From Acidimicrobiaceae bacterium (GTDB lineage: Bacteria > Actinomycetota > Acidimicrobiia > Acidimicrobiales > Ilumatobacteraceae): a stretch of 64,000 bases of DNA. The notes under the pieces are model-generated. The model worked only from the letters and a program-made list of their open reading frames with translations. It was not told the DNA's origin and made no database searches. The DNA lies in NCBI GenBank assembly GCA_947446815.1, contig CANFGT010000003.1, positions 62,001 through 126,000 of the forward strand, in the 5' to 3' direction. Each line of letters starts with the position of its first letter. Within the stretch, counting starts at the first letter, position 1. The position numbers and the translations under genes were made by a program. Shown piece by piece: positions 25,275 through 34,135 of the stretch.

Positions 25275-26451
25275 GCGAGAACGCACGCCAATGCCTGCGG
25301 GCTTTTGGCCCATTTGGACAACCGTTGCTCTCGACCTCGTGGGATTTGGCATTGTTGCGCCAATCCTTGGTCGGTATGCAAAAGACTTTGGCGCTAACGG
25401 TCTTGAAGTCGGGCTCATGTTTGCATCGTTCTCGATTGCTCAGATGATTTTTGCGCCAATCCTTGGTCGAGTTTCAGACCGCATTGGTCGCAAGCCAGTC
25501 ATCATCATTTCGCTGATCGGAACCGCTGTTGGCAGTTTTGTTACGGGCATCGGTGGTGCAATGTGGGTGTTGTTCGTCGGCCGTATTATCGATGGCGCAT
25601 CAGGTGCAAGTGTTTCGGTAGCACAAGGGGCAATCTCTGACATCGCGCCACCAGAACGTCGTGCGCAATTGCTCGGCATGTTGGGTGCAGCATTTGGCAT
25701 CGGATTTGTTGTGGGGCCAGCACTCGGTGGCCTTGCATCTCTAGGCGGAACTCACATTCCGTTCTTCCTTGCCGGAACTATTGCGGCCGTAAACGCTGTC
25801 GCTGCATTTATTCGTTTACCCGAAACAAAAACGACCAATGCACCAACGAAACCACCGGCAACAAAACATGAGTCAGCTCGTTCGCCAATTCTCATGCGTT
25901 ACGCATTTGCATCAGTGCTTGGCACGCTTGGCTTCGCTGGGTTTGAAGCAACGTTCTCATTATTCGGTGGCGAGCGTTTTAAGCTCACCGTCGGTTCAAG
26001 CGCAATGGTGTTCTTGTTTGTGGGTGTCATTCTCACGGTTGTACAAGGTGGTCTCATCGGTCCACTGACACAAAAATTTGGTTCACGCAGATTGGTGCGG
26101 ATGGCGCTTCCTCTTAATGCTGTTGGCCTCATCGTGCTTGCATTTACGCCGAATATGCAATGGACCATGTTGTTTGCCGCCATGGTGCTGGTGTCTGTTG
26201 GTCAAGGCATCGTTTCGCCATCGGCAACGGCTCTTGTTGCTGAGGCGGCTCCCGCAGATCGCAGAGGAGAAGCTCTGGGTTATCAACAAAGCGCTGGCGC
26301 TTTTGCACGTATTGCCGGACCAATCATCGCGGGAGCATTATTCGATCACGCCGGCATCGGGTCGCCATATTTGGTGGGTGGAATTCTGTTCATCGCCGCC
26401 CTCGGTGCCGTGTGGAGAGTCACGCGTCCACTGGCTGTTGCCGCACAGTAA
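25267..26451 (+). CDS. MFS transporter, TetA/DHA1-like
   Basis: A 394-residue, twelve-helix major facilitator protein. The loop 2-3 signature is 'GRVSDRIGRKPVIIIS' and the motif after helix 5 is 'GMLGAAFGIGFVVGPALGGL', both typical of DHA1 drug/proton antiporters. The GTG start at 25267 lies within the end of cysS (GTGGCTAA), so the two genes are translationally coupled. The longer upstream frame would run inside cysS and shows no transporter homology. The substrate is unknown; multidrug or tetracycline-like export is a family-level guess. Confidence 0.85.
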   Translation: MAKRERTPMPAGFWPIWTTVALDLVGFGIVAPILGRYAKDFGANGLEVGLMFASFSIAQMIFAPILGRVSDRIGRKPVIIISLIGTAVGSFVTGIGGAMWVLFVGRIIDGASGASVSVAQGAISDIAPPERRAQLLGMLGAAFGIGFVVGPALGGLASLGGTHIPFFLAGTIAAVNAVAAFIRLPETKTTNAPTKPPATKHESARSPILMRYAFASVLGTLGFAGFEATFSLFGGERFKLTVGSSAMVFLFVGVILTVVQGGLIGPLTQKFGSRRLVRMALPLNAVGLIVLAFTPNMQWTMLFAAMVLVSVGQGIVSPSATALVAEAAPADRRGEALGYQQSAGAFARIAGPIIAGALFDHAGIGSPYLVGGILFIAALGAVWRVTRPLAVAAQ

Positions 26452-26697
26452 TTAACGGAGCGAGTTAACCATCGTAGCCATGATGGCCACAGTGACGGCT
26501 TGCGATGTTCCAATCGCTGCGACCATTTTCCAGGTTTGCGCGCGAAAGCCCTTTTCCATCGCAATGCGAACGTCTGCGATGTCGGCTTTGAGTTCTGCTT
26601 TGATCTCAGTCATCTCAGCACGGAGCTCAATCTTGGCCATCGTGACGTCGTCTTTGGTGGCGAGGTGGGACCATCCGGCTGGCGGTAAGTGCTCCAT
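26452..26697 (-). CDS. Small coiled-coil protein with C-terminal membrane anchor
   Basis: The 81-residue product begins 'MEHLPPAGWSHLATKDDV', continues with a charged amphipathic helix (about residues 18-50, 'EMTEIKAELKADIADVR' repeats) and ends in one transmembrane helix (about 58-78). This layout matches small bacterial tail-anchored coiled-coil proteins often found in actinobacteria, and the 'LATKDDV' opening is a recurrent feature of them. The function is unknown. An upstream in-frame extension lacks these features, so I start at ATG 26697. Its stop is immediately adjacent to the stop of the convergent transporter gene. Confidence 0.68.
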   Translation of the reverse strand: MEHLPPAGWSHLATKDDVTMAKIELRAEMTEIKAELKADIADVRIAMEKGFRAQTWKMVAAIGTSQAVTVAIMATMVNSLR

Positions 26698-26851
26698 TGC
26701 GCTCAAAGTACACCTCTTTTGTGAATAGTTTCCAGTGATGTGCACATGAGAAAGCCCTGTGGGCATGGCGAAAAATCGGTACCCCGCCGTGTGCATCGGA
26801 ACACACCTCACTATTTGTGGCAGTTGGACTACCCGCTAGTAACTTTGAGAC

Positions 26852-28066
26852 ATGGCTGATTTTTCCCTCCAACTGAATGATGACCAACTCCAAATCAAGG
26901 ATTGGATCCATGGTTTCGCGAAGGACGTCATGCGTCCTGCGGCTCAAGAGTGGGATGACCGCGAAGAGTTCCCATGGCCCATCGTGCAAGAGGCCGCAAA
27001 GATGGGTTTGTACGGTCTTGATTTCCTGATGAACGCAATGAGTGATCCAACAGGTCTCACTCTTCCCGTCGCCATTGAAGAGATTTTCTGGGGCGATGCT
27101 GGTCTCGGTATGGCCATTATGGGTTCAGGTCTTGCAGCTGCTGGCATCACCGGTAACGGCACTCCAGAGCAAGTGATGGAGTGGGTGCCACAGTGTTATG
27201 GCACCGCCGATGATGTGAAGTTGGGTGCGTTCTGCGTGTCAGAGCCCGACGCTGGATCCGACGTGTCGTCACTTCGCACACGCGCCGTCTACGACGAAGC
27301 AACTGATGAATGGGTACTTAACGGAACGAAGGCATGGATCACCAACGGTGGCATTGCAAACATTCACGTTGTTGTTGCAGCAGTCGACACTTCACTCAAG
27401 GGTCGTGGTCAGGCTTCATTCGTTGTTCCACCGGGCACTAAGGGTCTATCCATGGGGCAGAAGTACAAGAAGCACGGCATCAAGGCTTCGCACACATCAG
27501 AAGTTGTTCTCGACGACGTGCGTATTCCTGGTCGTTGTTTGTTGGGTGGCAAGGAAAAGCTTGATGCCAAGTTGGCTCGCGCTCATGAAGCCGGTCGCAC
27601 TGGCGAAGGTCAGCCTGCGATGAAGACATTCGAAGCAACCCGTCCAGCAGTTGGTGCACAAGCACTTGGTGTTGCACGCGCTGCTTATGAAATTGCACTT
27701 GACTACGCCAAAGAGCGCGTTGCGTTCGGCAAGCCCATCATCATGAACCAAGCAATTGCGTTCAAGCTTGCAAACATGGCAACACAAATTGATGCATCAC
27801 GTTTGCTCATCTGGCGCGCAGCATGGTTGGCCCGTAACGGTGGCTTCACGAATGCCGAGGGTTCGATGAGTAAGTACTACGCATCGGAAACCGCAGTACG
27901 CGTGACAGAAGATGCAATTCAGATTCTTGGCGGCTACGGCTACACCCGTGAATACGACGTAGAGCGCATGCACCGTGACGCAAAGATTCACACCATCTTT
28001 GAGGGCACCTCAGAGATTCAGCAGCTGGTGATTGCTCGTGCAATCTCCGGCCTGCGCGTGGAGTAA
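26852..28066 (+). CDS. Acyl-CoA dehydrogenase
   Basis: The 404-residue flavoenzyme has the complete acyl-CoA dehydrogenase layout. The N-terminal helical domain begins 'FSLQLNDDQLQIKDW', the middle beta-domain has 'GAFCVSEPDAGSDVSSLRT' and 'WITNGGIA', and the C-terminal helices carry 'QILGGYGYTREYDVERMHRDAKI' and 'IFEGTSEIQQLVIARAI', with the catalytic-base Glu in FEGTSE. A 30-residue insertion ('GGKEKLDAKLARAHEAGRTGEGQPAM') before the C-terminal domain is longer than usual. It oxidises an acyl-CoA to the enoyl-CoA and passes electrons to ETF. Chain-length preference is not readable. It appears to be a single-gene unit. Confidence 0.93.
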   Translation: MADFSLQLNDDQLQIKDWIHGFAKDVMRPAAQEWDDREEFPWPIVQEAAKMGLYGLDFLMNAMSDPTGLTLPVAIEEIFWGDAGLGMAIMGSGLAAAGITGNGTPEQVMEWVPQCYGTADDVKLGAFCVSEPDAGSDVSSLRTRAVYDEATDEWVLNGTKAWITNGGIANIHVVVAAVDTSLKGRGQASFVVPPGTKGLSMGQKYKKHGIKASHTSEVVLDDVRIPGRCLLGGKEKLDAKLARAHEAGRTGEGQPAMKTFEATRPAVGAQALGVARAAYEIALDYAKERVAFGKPIIMNQAIAFKLANMATQIDASRLLIWRAAWLARNGGFTNAEGSMSKYYASETAVRVTEDAIQILGGYGYTREYDVERMHRDAKIHTIFEGTSEIQQLVIARAISGLRVE

Positions 28067-28093
28067 CGCATCGAACATTTTTTAAACAGGCAT

Positions 28094-29863
28094 CTATGAC
28101 ACGCGTATTTTCGTTGACGTAGTTTTGCGAGTCTTTATCCCAGCCTTGGTGCGTGATGTTCCGGTGATTTTGATGGAACACACTCCGCGCTTCGTTCGGT
28201 TGGCGATAACAAGCAGCTTTGATCTATTTACGCTGCATGGCCCACTTATGACAAAGACTCTGCTTCCGTGGGGAACACTCAAATATTTAGAGAGCTTTGC
28301 AGTCATTCCACGTTTCAGTGTCTTAATGGTTGGTGGCAACGTAGTCGTTGGTCCGACTGGGGTCGAAGATTTGGTGTAATACACCGTGTATGGAGTGCTC
28401 CAGGTTCCTCGCACGTTGTATAAATCGACCTTGTATGTCGTTTCGTTTTGAAGGGTGGTAACGATGCATCCAGTCGAGGTAACCGAGCAGAACGAGTTGC
28501 CGGGTGTGAAAAACACGTACCACGTTCCAGATCCGCCAGTCACTGGTCCGTTCCATGAGACTTGTACTCCACCGTTTACATTCTGAGAAAGTGTGAGATT
28601 TCTTCCTGGACACACGATTGTGGTGTCTCCAGCCGGATTTTTCAGAGTGATGCGGAGATTGCCTTGTCTTTTCCAACCGTTGCTGTCTTCTGCCTCATAG
28701 CGCAGGCTGTACAAAGTCTTGCCGGCGCTGAGTTCGCCAATATTCTGCACAACACCTGCAGCATTGATCAGAAAAAACCCGTTATCTGAATCGCCGTAGC
28801 CGCTCACGAGGTGGTAGCTCGAGGTGTCGCCATCTGGATCGACGAGGTTTACTTGGGAGATGTTGCTCCCCGGCGATGCACATGTAGATGCTCCCCATCC
28901 AGCCACACTCACTTGGCGAGGTGGTTCATTCACGTGCACCACGGTTACTTGATACGAATACGAGCTTGTGGCTCCACCAGTAACACCCGTGATGTTCACT
29001 GTGTAGGTGGTGTCAGTGGTGACTTTCTTGCTGGGCAGTGTCGGAGTGAACACAATCCCAGCCTCGAGAAAGCCGGTACGACTGTTGACAACAACTGGTA
29101 CAGCGCCATTAGGTCCGATGACAGCGATGTTCGCATTCTGGTAGCTGACACCTGCACCACCTGTGGTGAAGCTCCATCTCGCGTACATCACGGCGTCGGG
29201 TACGTACCCGCTTGGCGGCCAGGCGATATATCCGTCTCGAGGGGTTGCAGTTGTCCCACCACCGCCCGCCACGTACATAGCGTTTGCTTCCATATGGCTG
29301 CTGTCAGATTCGATATCGCCTGTGGCAATGGGACCTAGAGAACGGGAGAGTAGCCACGCTCGATGCCCGACGCTGGTGTTGTTGTCGCCTTCGTCATCTA
29401 TGTAACCATCTGCTGCCTTAACACCGGAGAGTCCGAGCGCGAGGTTGCTGTGGGATGTTCCTGTGAACCCGCTCTGGGTAAAACAGTTCGCAGTGTTAGC
29501 TGGTGTATGACTTAACTTGCCTTCAGCGCTACTGATCAAAGCCCCAGCCTGCGCATCTTGATTGAGCGCAACGTTGTAGCCAACACTTGGGAGTCCCGCC
29601 ATGCCTCGGTACCAGTTGACACGCTGAAGAACACTCAGTTGATATGCGGTTGTTGTTGTTCCGCTCTGACACGCATCAACGTTTCCGTTCCAGGCGCTTC
29701 CTGGTTCAACGCGGTTGAACTCAGCGTTGTAGGCCGCTATCACCGAAGCACGGTCACGAATGTTCACGGTTAATGCCATCACAGGCGGAACAACCACAAT
29801 TTGACTCAGAACAAGAAAACTGGAAATTCCGAGAAAATAGCGAGAGTGAGTGCGTGCGAACAA
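28094..29863 (-). CDS. Secreted CAP (SCP/PR-1)-domain protein with C-terminal Ig/Fn3-like modules
   Basis: This 589-residue exported protein has a signal peptide (hydrophobic residues 10-30, 'VMALT'). Residues about 70-215 form a CAP domain: 'VLQRVNWYRGMAGLPSV', 'AGALISSAEGKLSHT', 'SNLALG', 'VGHRAWLLS' with the conserved His. Beyond it lie a cadherin-like segment (about 310-410, 'VNLVDPDGDTSSYHLV') and an Fn3-like segment (about 415-510). After a 'TTTLPPT' linker comes a basic repeat domain common in Acidimicrobiia secreted proteins. CAP proteins can bind lipids or act on the wall. Substrate unknown. No sortase motif is seen. Confidence 0.82.
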   Translation of the reverse strand: MFARTHSRYFLGISSFLVLSQIVVVPPVMALTVNIRDRASVIAAYNAEFNRVEPGSAWNGNVDACQSGTTTTAYQLSVLQRVNWYRGMAGLPSVGYNVALNQDAQAGALISSAEGKLSHTPANTANCFTQSGFTGTSHSNLALGLSGVKAADGYIDDEGDNNTSVGHRAWLLSRSLGPIATGDIESDSSHMEANAMYVAGGGGTTATPRDGYIAWPPSGYVPDAVMYARWSFTTGGAGVSYQNANIAVIGPNGAVPVVVNSRTGFLEAGIVFTPTLPSKKVTTDTTYTVNITGVTGGATSSYSYQVTVVHVNEPPRQVSVAGWGASTCASPGSNISQVNLVDPDGDTSSYHLVSGYGDSDNGFFLINAAGVVQNIGELSAGKTLYSLRYEAEDSNGWKRQGNLRITLKNPAGDTTIVCPGRNLTLSQNVNGGVQVSWNGPVTGGSGTWYVFFTPGNSFCSVTSTGCIVTTLQNETTYKVDLYNVRGTWSTPYTVYYTKSSTPVGPTTTLPPTIKTLKRGMTAKLSKYLSVPHGSRVFVISGPCSVNRSKLLVIANRTKRGVCSIKITGTSRTKAGIKTRKTTSTKIRVS

Positions 29864-30054
29864 GGTGCAACGGTTCAGTCGTTATTTTGATGAATGAGAG
29901 TGCATGGTATTCACAAGTTGATGCGGTCTAATTGTGAATATACAACAGATATTTGGGGGCTTGACACACAAATACGAAGCTTCTCAGTGATTTCGGACTA
30001 CTGGGGAATCTGTGGTCAACGCATCGAGTAACGAGCTTGGCGTAATCTCTGCCT
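29864..30054. other. Divergent intergenic region
   Basis: This 191-base AT-rich stretch separates the secreted CAP protein from the small membrane protein. It must contain promoters for both directions. I see no palindrome, RNA gene or short open frame in it that I could support. Confidence 0.5.
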
Positions 30055-30246
30055 ATGCCTCGTTCTGAAAAAATTGGATACCTCATCGCGGTACTCATCC
30101 TCGTGGTGGGCGGTGCCTTTTTCCGCTCCGTCATTCTCAATTGGATCTCTGGTCCGGCAATCGTGATTGGTTCCGTAGTTATGAGTACACGATTATTTGA
30201 GAGATTTGACAAGCCTCTGGAGACGTCTGAGGAGGAGCCAGTATGA
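30055..30246 (+). CDS. Small two-helix membrane protein
   Basis: A 63-residue hydrophobic protein with two transmembrane segments (about residues 8-24 and 29-46) and a charged, Glu-rich C-terminus ('ERFDKPLETSEEEPV'). The stop overlaps the start of the next gene (ATGA), with a GAGGAG ribosome-binding site inside its last codons. The two are therefore translationally coupled and probably work together in the membrane. I do not recognise the family. Confidence 0.65.
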   Translation: MPRSEKIGYLIAVLILVVGGAFFRSVILNWISGPAIVIGSVVMSTRLFERFDKPLETSEEEPV

Positions 30247-31121
30247 GTTGGGCTGCGCATGAACTAGAGAGTTATTTCCTTCAAGAGCACCTCAAAGGAA
30301 AATTCAAAATCAAGGTGAGTTATTTGGCGATTCTTTTGGGTTGTCTTCTCCCAGACTTGTTCACCAAGCTTCCTGTTTACGGTCTTCACATTGGGAATAT
30401 GACATTCCTGAAAGCATCGGAACCTTGGAAATACCATCGTGGTTGGCCAGGTGTTGGTCCGACTCACTCGCTGCTCTTCATTGTCATTGTCGCGTTAGTG
30501 ATTCTTGCGTGGAAGAAAAATAGAGCGTGGGCGTTTGGTCTCTTGCTTGGTGGATGGGCGCATGTGCTGACTGATTGCTTTGACTCTGTTGGAACAATGT
30601 TGTTCTTCCCATTCACCACGCAGCATTATTCAACGGGGATGTGGGCCTATGCGGCACAAGCTGGCCGCTATGGAGATGCTTCGGCGTATTACAGCAGTTT
30701 TGGGGGGCTCTGGGACTTCTTGTGGCTGTGCCTTGCGATGGGCGGACCCAAAGTTTTCACTCGAAAGTTCTTCAGGGAGGAAATTGTTCCAAACGACCCT
30801 GCTTGGGCGTGGATGAAGAAAAAGTTTGCCATGGGTGAAACCGCAATGATTGCTGTGTATCGCGCATATTTTGTCTATGGCGGATGTCGAATTTTCGGTT
30901 GGTTCTTGTGGTCACGTCTTGTGAATCCAGAGCGAGGAACGCAAACACTTGACTGGACATGGGGTGGCCCCAAATGGGTCGATAAGGCGCCTCATTTTCA
31001 ACGTGCACACACGTGGCTTGGGTTTTTTGGACAGACTGCTTTTGGTCTTGCTGGACTCAGCCTTGCAATGTGGCTTCTCTGGCGTCTGGTTGGTCGTCGG
31101 TTGTGGAGTCGGGCTGAATAG
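30243..31121 (+). CDS. Membrane-bound YdjM/DUF457-like metal-dependent hydrolase family protein
   Basis: This 292-residue multi-pass protein opens with 'MSWAAHELESYFLQEHLKGK' and has 'LGCLLPDLFTKLP', 'THSLLFIVIVALV' and 'GGWAHVLTDCFDS'. These His/Asp-rich membrane motifs (HE, PD, THS, HxxxD) are those of the DUF457/LexA-binding YdjM superfamily of predicted membrane hydrolases. The C-terminal half has extra hydrophobic helices and a Trp-rich region. It is coupled to the upstream 63-residue membrane protein. Reaction and substrate are unknown. The last 65 bases overlap a candidate small gene on the other strand. Confidence 0.72.
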   Translation: MSWAAHELESYFLQEHLKGKFKIKVSYLAILLGCLLPDLFTKLPVYGLHIGNMTFLKASEPWKYHRGWPGVGPTHSLLFIVIVALVILAWKKNRAWAFGLLLGGWAHVLTDCFDSVGTMLFFPFTTQHYSTGMWAYAAQAGRYGDASAYYSSFGGLWDFLWLCLAMGGPKVFTRKFFREEIVPNDPAWAWMKKKFAMGETAMIAVYRAYFVYGGCRIFGWFLWSRLVNPERGTQTLDWTWGGPKWVDKAPHFQRAHTWLGFFGQTAFGLAGLSLAMWLLWRLVGRRLWSRAE

Positions 31122-31233
31122 TGGTGTCGACTTCGGCGGTTGCTTGACGCATGTGCCGATGAACGAAAAGTGCACGTGACGCAACTAGTGCGGCAGGAAC
31201 AACTTGAATTCCAGAAAAGCACACAGCGCACAT
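31057..31233 (-). CDS. Candidate small protein with N-terminal CxxC
   Basis: A short frame encodes 58 residues: 'MCAVCFSGIQVVPAALVAS' with one hydrophobic helix, a basic turn ('RALFVHRHMRQ') and an acidic polar tail. It starts 9 bases after the stop of the EEP-family gene on the same strand, so it could be the second gene of that operon. An AAGAAG sequence lies about 14 bases upstream, which is rather far. It overlaps the convergent membrane-hydrolase gene for its last 65 bases. The hydrophobic start followed by positive charges looks protein-like, not random, but conservation would have to be shown. Confidence 0.4.
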   Translation of the reverse strand: MCAVCFSGIQVVPAALVASRALFVHRHMRQATAEVDTTIQPDSTTDDQPDAREATLQG

Positions 31234-31242
31234 GGACTCAGA

Positions 31243-32004
31243 TTACTTCTTGTTTTCTATGTCAGTAGCCATTGGCAACAACGCAGTCGCCATGACTGGA
31301 AGATGATCGGAAAGTTCCGTAAGCCGTGGCGTTGGACTCGGAATTCGTGTCTGCACGGATGTGGATGCAATTGGTAGCAAGATGTGATCAAGACGTAGTT
31401 GGGGATGAATGCTGGGGCAAGTGCATCCGGTCCCAGTGGGTTCAGATTTCCACGCATCAATGCATTGATCTCTGCAAATACATTGAACGATTTCCGGTTC
31501 CTCGTGATCGTTGAGATCTCCCATGAGCAGCCATTCTTGACTGACGTTTTCATCAATAAATGAACGCACTCGTCGTGCCTGGTCGAGACGTTCTGCTTCT
31601 GCATCGTGGGATGCAAGATGTGTGTTGACGAGAGTTATTGAAAGAGATTCAGACTTCATGTGCGATGACTGCACAATGCGACGACGGTGAGATCGTTGTA
31701 CAACATGTGAATTTAGAGCTTGCGAACAATGTGAGGTGAGCTGGTGCGGGCTCAGAATAGCGAGACCTTCTGCCGACCTTGGGAAAAGCGGTGCGAACGG
31801 ATTGTGTTTGAGGTCCCAGACGAAGTTCATCTGAGTTAGTTGAGACAATTCGCGAATTTGACGTTGTGAGACTTCTTGCAGTCCTACGGCATCGGGTGCA
31901 AATTCTGTGATTTCCTGAGCAATTTTTGCGAGATCTGGTCGTGCACGCCCGTGGATATTCCAAGACATCACTCTGATGTGGGAAAAAGTTGGTTCGGCGC
32001 TCAT
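31243..32004 (-). CDS. Endonuclease/exonuclease/phosphatase (EEP) family hydrolase
   Basis: From ATG 32004 the 253-residue product shows the EEP fold motifs in order: 'VMSWNIHGRARPD' (metal-ligand Asn), 'VGLQEVS' (catalytic Glu), 'LVNTHLASHDAEAE', 'LLMGDLNDHEEPE' (Asp/Asn pair), 'LRLDHILLP' and 'LSDHLPVMA' (catalytic His). The residues for Mg-dependent phosphodiester or phosphomonoester cleavage are all present. The substrate could be DNA, a lipid or an inositol phosphate. There is no signal peptide. It diverges from the serine hydrolase gene and may be followed by a small CxxC protein gene. Confidence 0.87.
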   Translation of the reverse strand: MSAEPTFSHIRVMSWNIHGRARPDLAKIAQEITEFAPDAVGLQEVSQRQIRELSQLTQMNFVWDLKHNPFAPLFPRSAEGLAILSPHQLTSHCSQALNSHVVQRSHRRRIVQSSHMKSESLSITLVNTHLASHDAEAERLDQARRVRSFIDENVSQEWLLMGDLNDHEEPEIVQCICRDQCIDAWKSEPTGTGCTCPSIHPQLRLDHILLPIASTSVQTRIPSPTPRLTELSDHLPVMATALLPMATDIENKK

Positions 32005-32147
32005 AAGAAAATCAAATGGAGTCTTTCGCAGTAGCAGACCATTCACAAGTCAGAAAATCTCGTGGACCTTCTTGCTGTCGTATACAGTCTCCTCGTCCGC
32101 GGGCAGTTCCTCAACTTTGTCCATCGGGCGTCCTGAGGGGGAAATAG

Positions 32148-33278
32148 ATGGTCACCATGAACGGCTTCATGAAGCCTGGCTTCGAACAAGTGGGCGAGGC
32201 TCTAGCGCAGAATTTCAACGACGACTTTGAGGTAGGCGCATCCGTCTCCGTTGTCTATGGCGGCGAAGCCGTCGTTGACATCTGGGCAGGTCATGCGGAC
32301 ATGGAACGCACAACACCGTGGGAGCGCGACACCATCACAAACGTATGGTCGAGCACGAAGACAATGATGTTCCTTACTTTGCTTGAGCTTGCCGACAAGG
32401 GTGCACTTTCTCTGCATGATCCCGTGCATAAGTACTGGCCAGAGTTCAAGGCAAACGGTAAGGACGACGTGACCGTGGCGCACCTCATGGCCCACACGGC
32501 CGGTCTGCCTGGTTGGGACCGTCCTATGAAGCCCGAGGACTACTACGACCACGACCTTTGCGCATCAGCGCTGGCCGAACAGGCGCCATGGTGGAAGCCG
32601 GGAACTGCCAGTGGGTATCACGCGATTTCACAGGGGTACCTCATCGGTGAAGTCGTGAAGCGGGTAACGGGGATGTCCTTAGGGACGTACTTTAAAAAGA
32701 CATTTGCAGAACCGCTTGGTGCCGACTTCCACATCGGCACACCAGCCGAGTGCGATGCTCGCATCTCGAATGTGATTCCGCCGGCACCGTTGGATTTCGG
32801 CACTGCCGATCCTCAGTCGATTGCAGTGCGCACGTTCGCCAACCCAATTATGAATGCGGCGCAATCATGGGAGACGGGATGGCGTCGTTGCGAGAGCGCT
32901 GCTGCGAACGGGCATGGCAACGCACGGTCTCTAGCTCTTCTCCAATCAATTATCTCCCACGGCGGAGAGACACAAGGCAAGCGATTCATCAGTGCGGCCG
33001 GTGTGGAGAAGTTGTTCGAGGTACAGGCCGATGGTATTGACTTGGTGCTTGGCATGCCCTCGCGCTTCGGCATGGGGTACGGCCTAAACAGCGAACACAC
33101 GCCAATCAGCCCGAACCAGCGCGCGTGCTTCTGGGGCGGCTGGGGTGGTTCGCTCATTGTGAATGATCTTGATGCATGCATGTCATTTGCCTACGTGATG
33201 AACCGAATGGGCGCGGGGACGGTGGGCGACATGCGTTCAGCAGGGGCATTGATGGCAACGTACGCAGCCATTGGCTGA
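32148..33278 (+). CDS. Serine beta-lactamase-fold esterase (EstB-like, class C family)
   Basis: The 376-residue protein belongs to the beta-lactamase/penicillin-binding-protein-like family used by actinobacterial esterases. The nucleophile motif SxxK is 'SSTK' in 'TNVWSSTKTMMFLTLLELADKG' (about residues 68-71). A Tyr motif follows in 'SGYHAISQGYLIGEVVKRVTG', and a late 'CFWGGWGGSLIVND' segment replaces the KTG triad, as in EstB-like enzymes. There is no signal peptide, so it is cytoplasmic. GAGGGGGAA precedes the start; ATG 32157 is a possible alternative to ATG 32148. The substrate is unknown (short-chain esters are typical for the group). Confidence 0.87.
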   Translation: MVTMNGFMKPGFEQVGEALAQNFNDDFEVGASVSVVYGGEAVVDIWAGHADMERTTPWERDTITNVWSSTKTMMFLTLLELADKGALSLHDPVHKYWPEFKANGKDDVTVAHLMAHTAGLPGWDRPMKPEDYYDHDLCASALAEQAPWWKPGTASGYHAISQGYLIGEVVKRVTGMSLGTYFKKTFAEPLGADFHIGTPAECDARISNVIPPAPLDFGTADPQSIAVRTFANPIMNAAQSWETGWRRCESAAANGHGNARSLALLQSIISHGGETQGKRFISAAGVEKLFEVQADGIDLVLGMPSRFGMGYGLNSEHTPISPNQRACFWGGWGGSLIVNDLDACMSFAYVMNRMGAGTVGDMRSAGALMATYAAIG

Positions 33279-33291
33279 TGTCATAGTAAGA

Positions 33292-33474
33292 ATGTGGATT
33301 GTGAACAAGACCAATACATCTGAGACAGAACCTGTTGTAGCGCCTACTTATGATCAGTGCAGGGCTCGTTACGGCACCTTCACAGAGTGTCAATTGTGCG
33401 GAGCTGATTTGATTCCTGAACACGCTCATTACAAATGCCGCACATGCGGCTGGCGCGATAGTTGCTGCGACTAA
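33292..33474 (+). CDS. Small zinc-ribbon-like protein
   Basis: The 60-residue product contains 'CQLCGADLIPEHAHYKCRTCGWRDSCCD', of which the key parts are two CxxCG knuckles 17 residues apart and a Cys-Cys end. This is a treble-clef or zinc-ribbon arrangement. Small actinobacterial proteins with a near-identical C-terminal pattern are known, but their function is not. The frame is open further upstream to TTG 33271, overlapping the preceding gene. I start at ATG 33292; GTG 33301 is also possible. It is codirectional with the esterase upstream and with the DinB-like gene downstream. Confidence 0.7.
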   Translation: MWIVNKTNTSETEPVVAPTYDQCRARYGTFTECQLCGADLIPEHAHYKCRTCGWRDSCCD

Positions 33475-33537
33475 GCATCAATAATTTCAACTGCGCCTAG
33501 TGATGCCCGAAGAGGGTAGTTGGACTATTTTTTGTCC

Positions 33538-34101
33538 ATGTCAATTGCACTTCTTCAGTCCGCTATCAACTGCTTCACGGCAGAACTCGACATGACGGCA
33601 GATGCTGATTGGTCTAAGGCGACAAAGTGCGAAGGTTGGGATGTCACCGCACTTCTTCGTCACATCGTCGGTGGAGCAGTCTCCTGCAACATGGCACTAC
33701 GTGGAGCAAAGCGCGACGAGCTTGCGCCGTTCTTTCACAACTATGAGTTCAGTGCAGATCCGCGCGCGGATTATGCATCAGCAGTTGCTGATCATGTGAA
33801 GGCTTTCGAAGCAATCGCAGATCCTTCGACTGTGGTGGAGCACCCAATGATGGATATGCCGGTTGGCCAATTAATGATGTTCCGCATTTGCGACTTTGCG
33901 TTGCATGCATGGGACCTGGGTGCTGGCATGGGACGCGAAGTCACACTTGACCCAGCAGTGGTGGAGTTTGCCTGGGACAGTTTGTCGCCAATGGCACCGA
34001 TGATTGGAAACCTTGGCATGTTTGGCGAAGGTCCGAGTGGCAATGTTCCTGAGACAGCCGATCTTCAGACACGCCTCATCGACCTCACTGGTCGTCGCTA
34101 G
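33538..34101 (+). CDS. TIGR03086-type DinB-like / mycothiol maleylpyruvate isomerase-like protein
   Basis: The 187-residue protein has the hallmarks of the actinobacterial metal-binding DinB-like family: 'TKCEGWDVTALLRHIVGGA' (His in a four-helix bundle), 'HPMMDMPVGQLMMFRICDFALHAWDLG' (HxxxD-type ligands), and length near 190. Some relatives are mycothiol-dependent isomerases or transferases, which fits an actinobacterium, but most are uncharacterised. I start at ATG 33538 because the conserved helix begins there. It converges on the DUF1330 gene, whose stop lies in a small hairpin. Confidence 0.82.
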   Translation: MSIALLQSAINCFTAELDMTADADWSKATKCEGWDVTALLRHIVGGAVSCNMALRGAKRDELAPFFHNYEFSADPRADYASAVADHVKAFEAIADPSTVVEHPMMDMPVGQLMMFRICDFALHAWDLGAGMGREVTLDPAVVEFAWDSLSPMAPMIGNLGMFGEGPSGNVPETADLQTRLIDLTGRR

Positions 34102-34118
34102 ACCCAGCCAAACCTCGA

Positions 34119-34135
34119 AGCGCTTAGTGAGCGCT
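34119..34135. terminator. Hairpin between convergent genes
   Basis: AGCGCT, five spacer bases, AGCGCT forms a 6-bp stem at the junction of the two convergent genes and covers the stop codon of the DUF1330 gene. There is no T-tract on either side, so intrinsic termination would be weak. Confidence 0.25.
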
